In this document: positions 58,864 through 64,000 of the stretch, piece by piece
Layout of the letters: each line of letters opens with the position of its first letter
How positions within the stretch are numbered: position 1 is the stretch's first letter
Assembly (NCBI GenBank): GCA_030267565.1
Contig: BRXU01000019.1
Span: 2,406,501 to 2,470,500 of the forward strand
Reading direction: 5' to 3'
Length of the DNA stretch: 64,000 nucleotides
From: Pleodorina starrii
Taxonomy: Eukaryota > Chlorophyta > Chlorophyceae > Chlamydomonadales > Volvocaceae
Translations under genes and position numbers: made by a program
Notes under the pieces: model-generated
Seen by the model: the letters and a program-made list of their open reading frames with translations, nothing else
What the model was told of the DNA's origin: nothing
Databases searched by the model: none

Positions 58864-64000
<5,137 letters not shown>

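Overview
The window looks like nuclear DNA of a volvocine green alga (Volvox or a colonial relative). The evidence is very GC-rich coding sequence, many short exons with clean GT/AG introns, hydroxyproline-rich (SP-rich) wall proteins, a gametolysin-type (peptidase M11) gene carrying the QEXXH site known from Volvox metalloproteinases, short interstitial TTTAGGG/TTTTAGGG tracts, and heavy microsatellite and minisatellite load. The genus is inferred, not proven. All gene models were built by hand from reading frames, splice signals and phase; none is supported by transcripts.

Layout. 1-2982: no confident gene, simple repeats. 2988-6635: an LTR retrotransposon of the Ty3/gypsy chromovirus type with 476/478-bp LTRs and a 5-bp target-site duplication; most of pol is gone, replaced by a 194-bp inverted duplication of the gag 3' end, followed by the integrase end and a chromodomain. 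8576-13439 (+): five-exon secreted M11 metalloproteinase with a long proline-rich tail and one frame break in a C-rich run. 13440-19531: no confident gene, several tandem repeats. 19532-22652 (-): two-exon secreted hydroxyproline-rich glycoprotein built from a 54-57-nt minisatellite. 22653-32040: less GC-rich, repeat-laden block with a broken proline-rich gene (25474-26241, -), an unrecognised gene fragment (28691-29468, -), and direct and inverted repeats. 32041-41232 (+): about 14-exon gene for a multidomain RNA repair protein. 43637-51322 (+): 11-exon gene for an 824-aa coiled-coil protein. 54868-57979 (-): seven-exon secreted beta-propeller-like protein resembling the bacterial zinc chaperone AztD. 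58864 to beyond 64000 (+): ZIP-family metal transporter with a large Cys/His ectodomain, cut by the window end.

Two groups stand out. First, the 32-41 kb gene joins an RNA ligase, a 2H phosphodiesterase, a dual-specificity-phosphatase-like domain and a P-loop polynucleotide-kinase-like domain, so one polypeptide could heal and seal broken RNA. Second, the divergent AztD-like/ZIP pair, about 0.9 kb apart, suggests an extracellular metal capture and uptake module. The ZIP ectodomain is itself two copies of one module, each interrupted by an intron at a similar place and in the same phase. The M11 and hydroxyproline-rich loci fit extracellular-matrix building and remodelling and share Tyr/Asp-rich ends suited to cross-linking.
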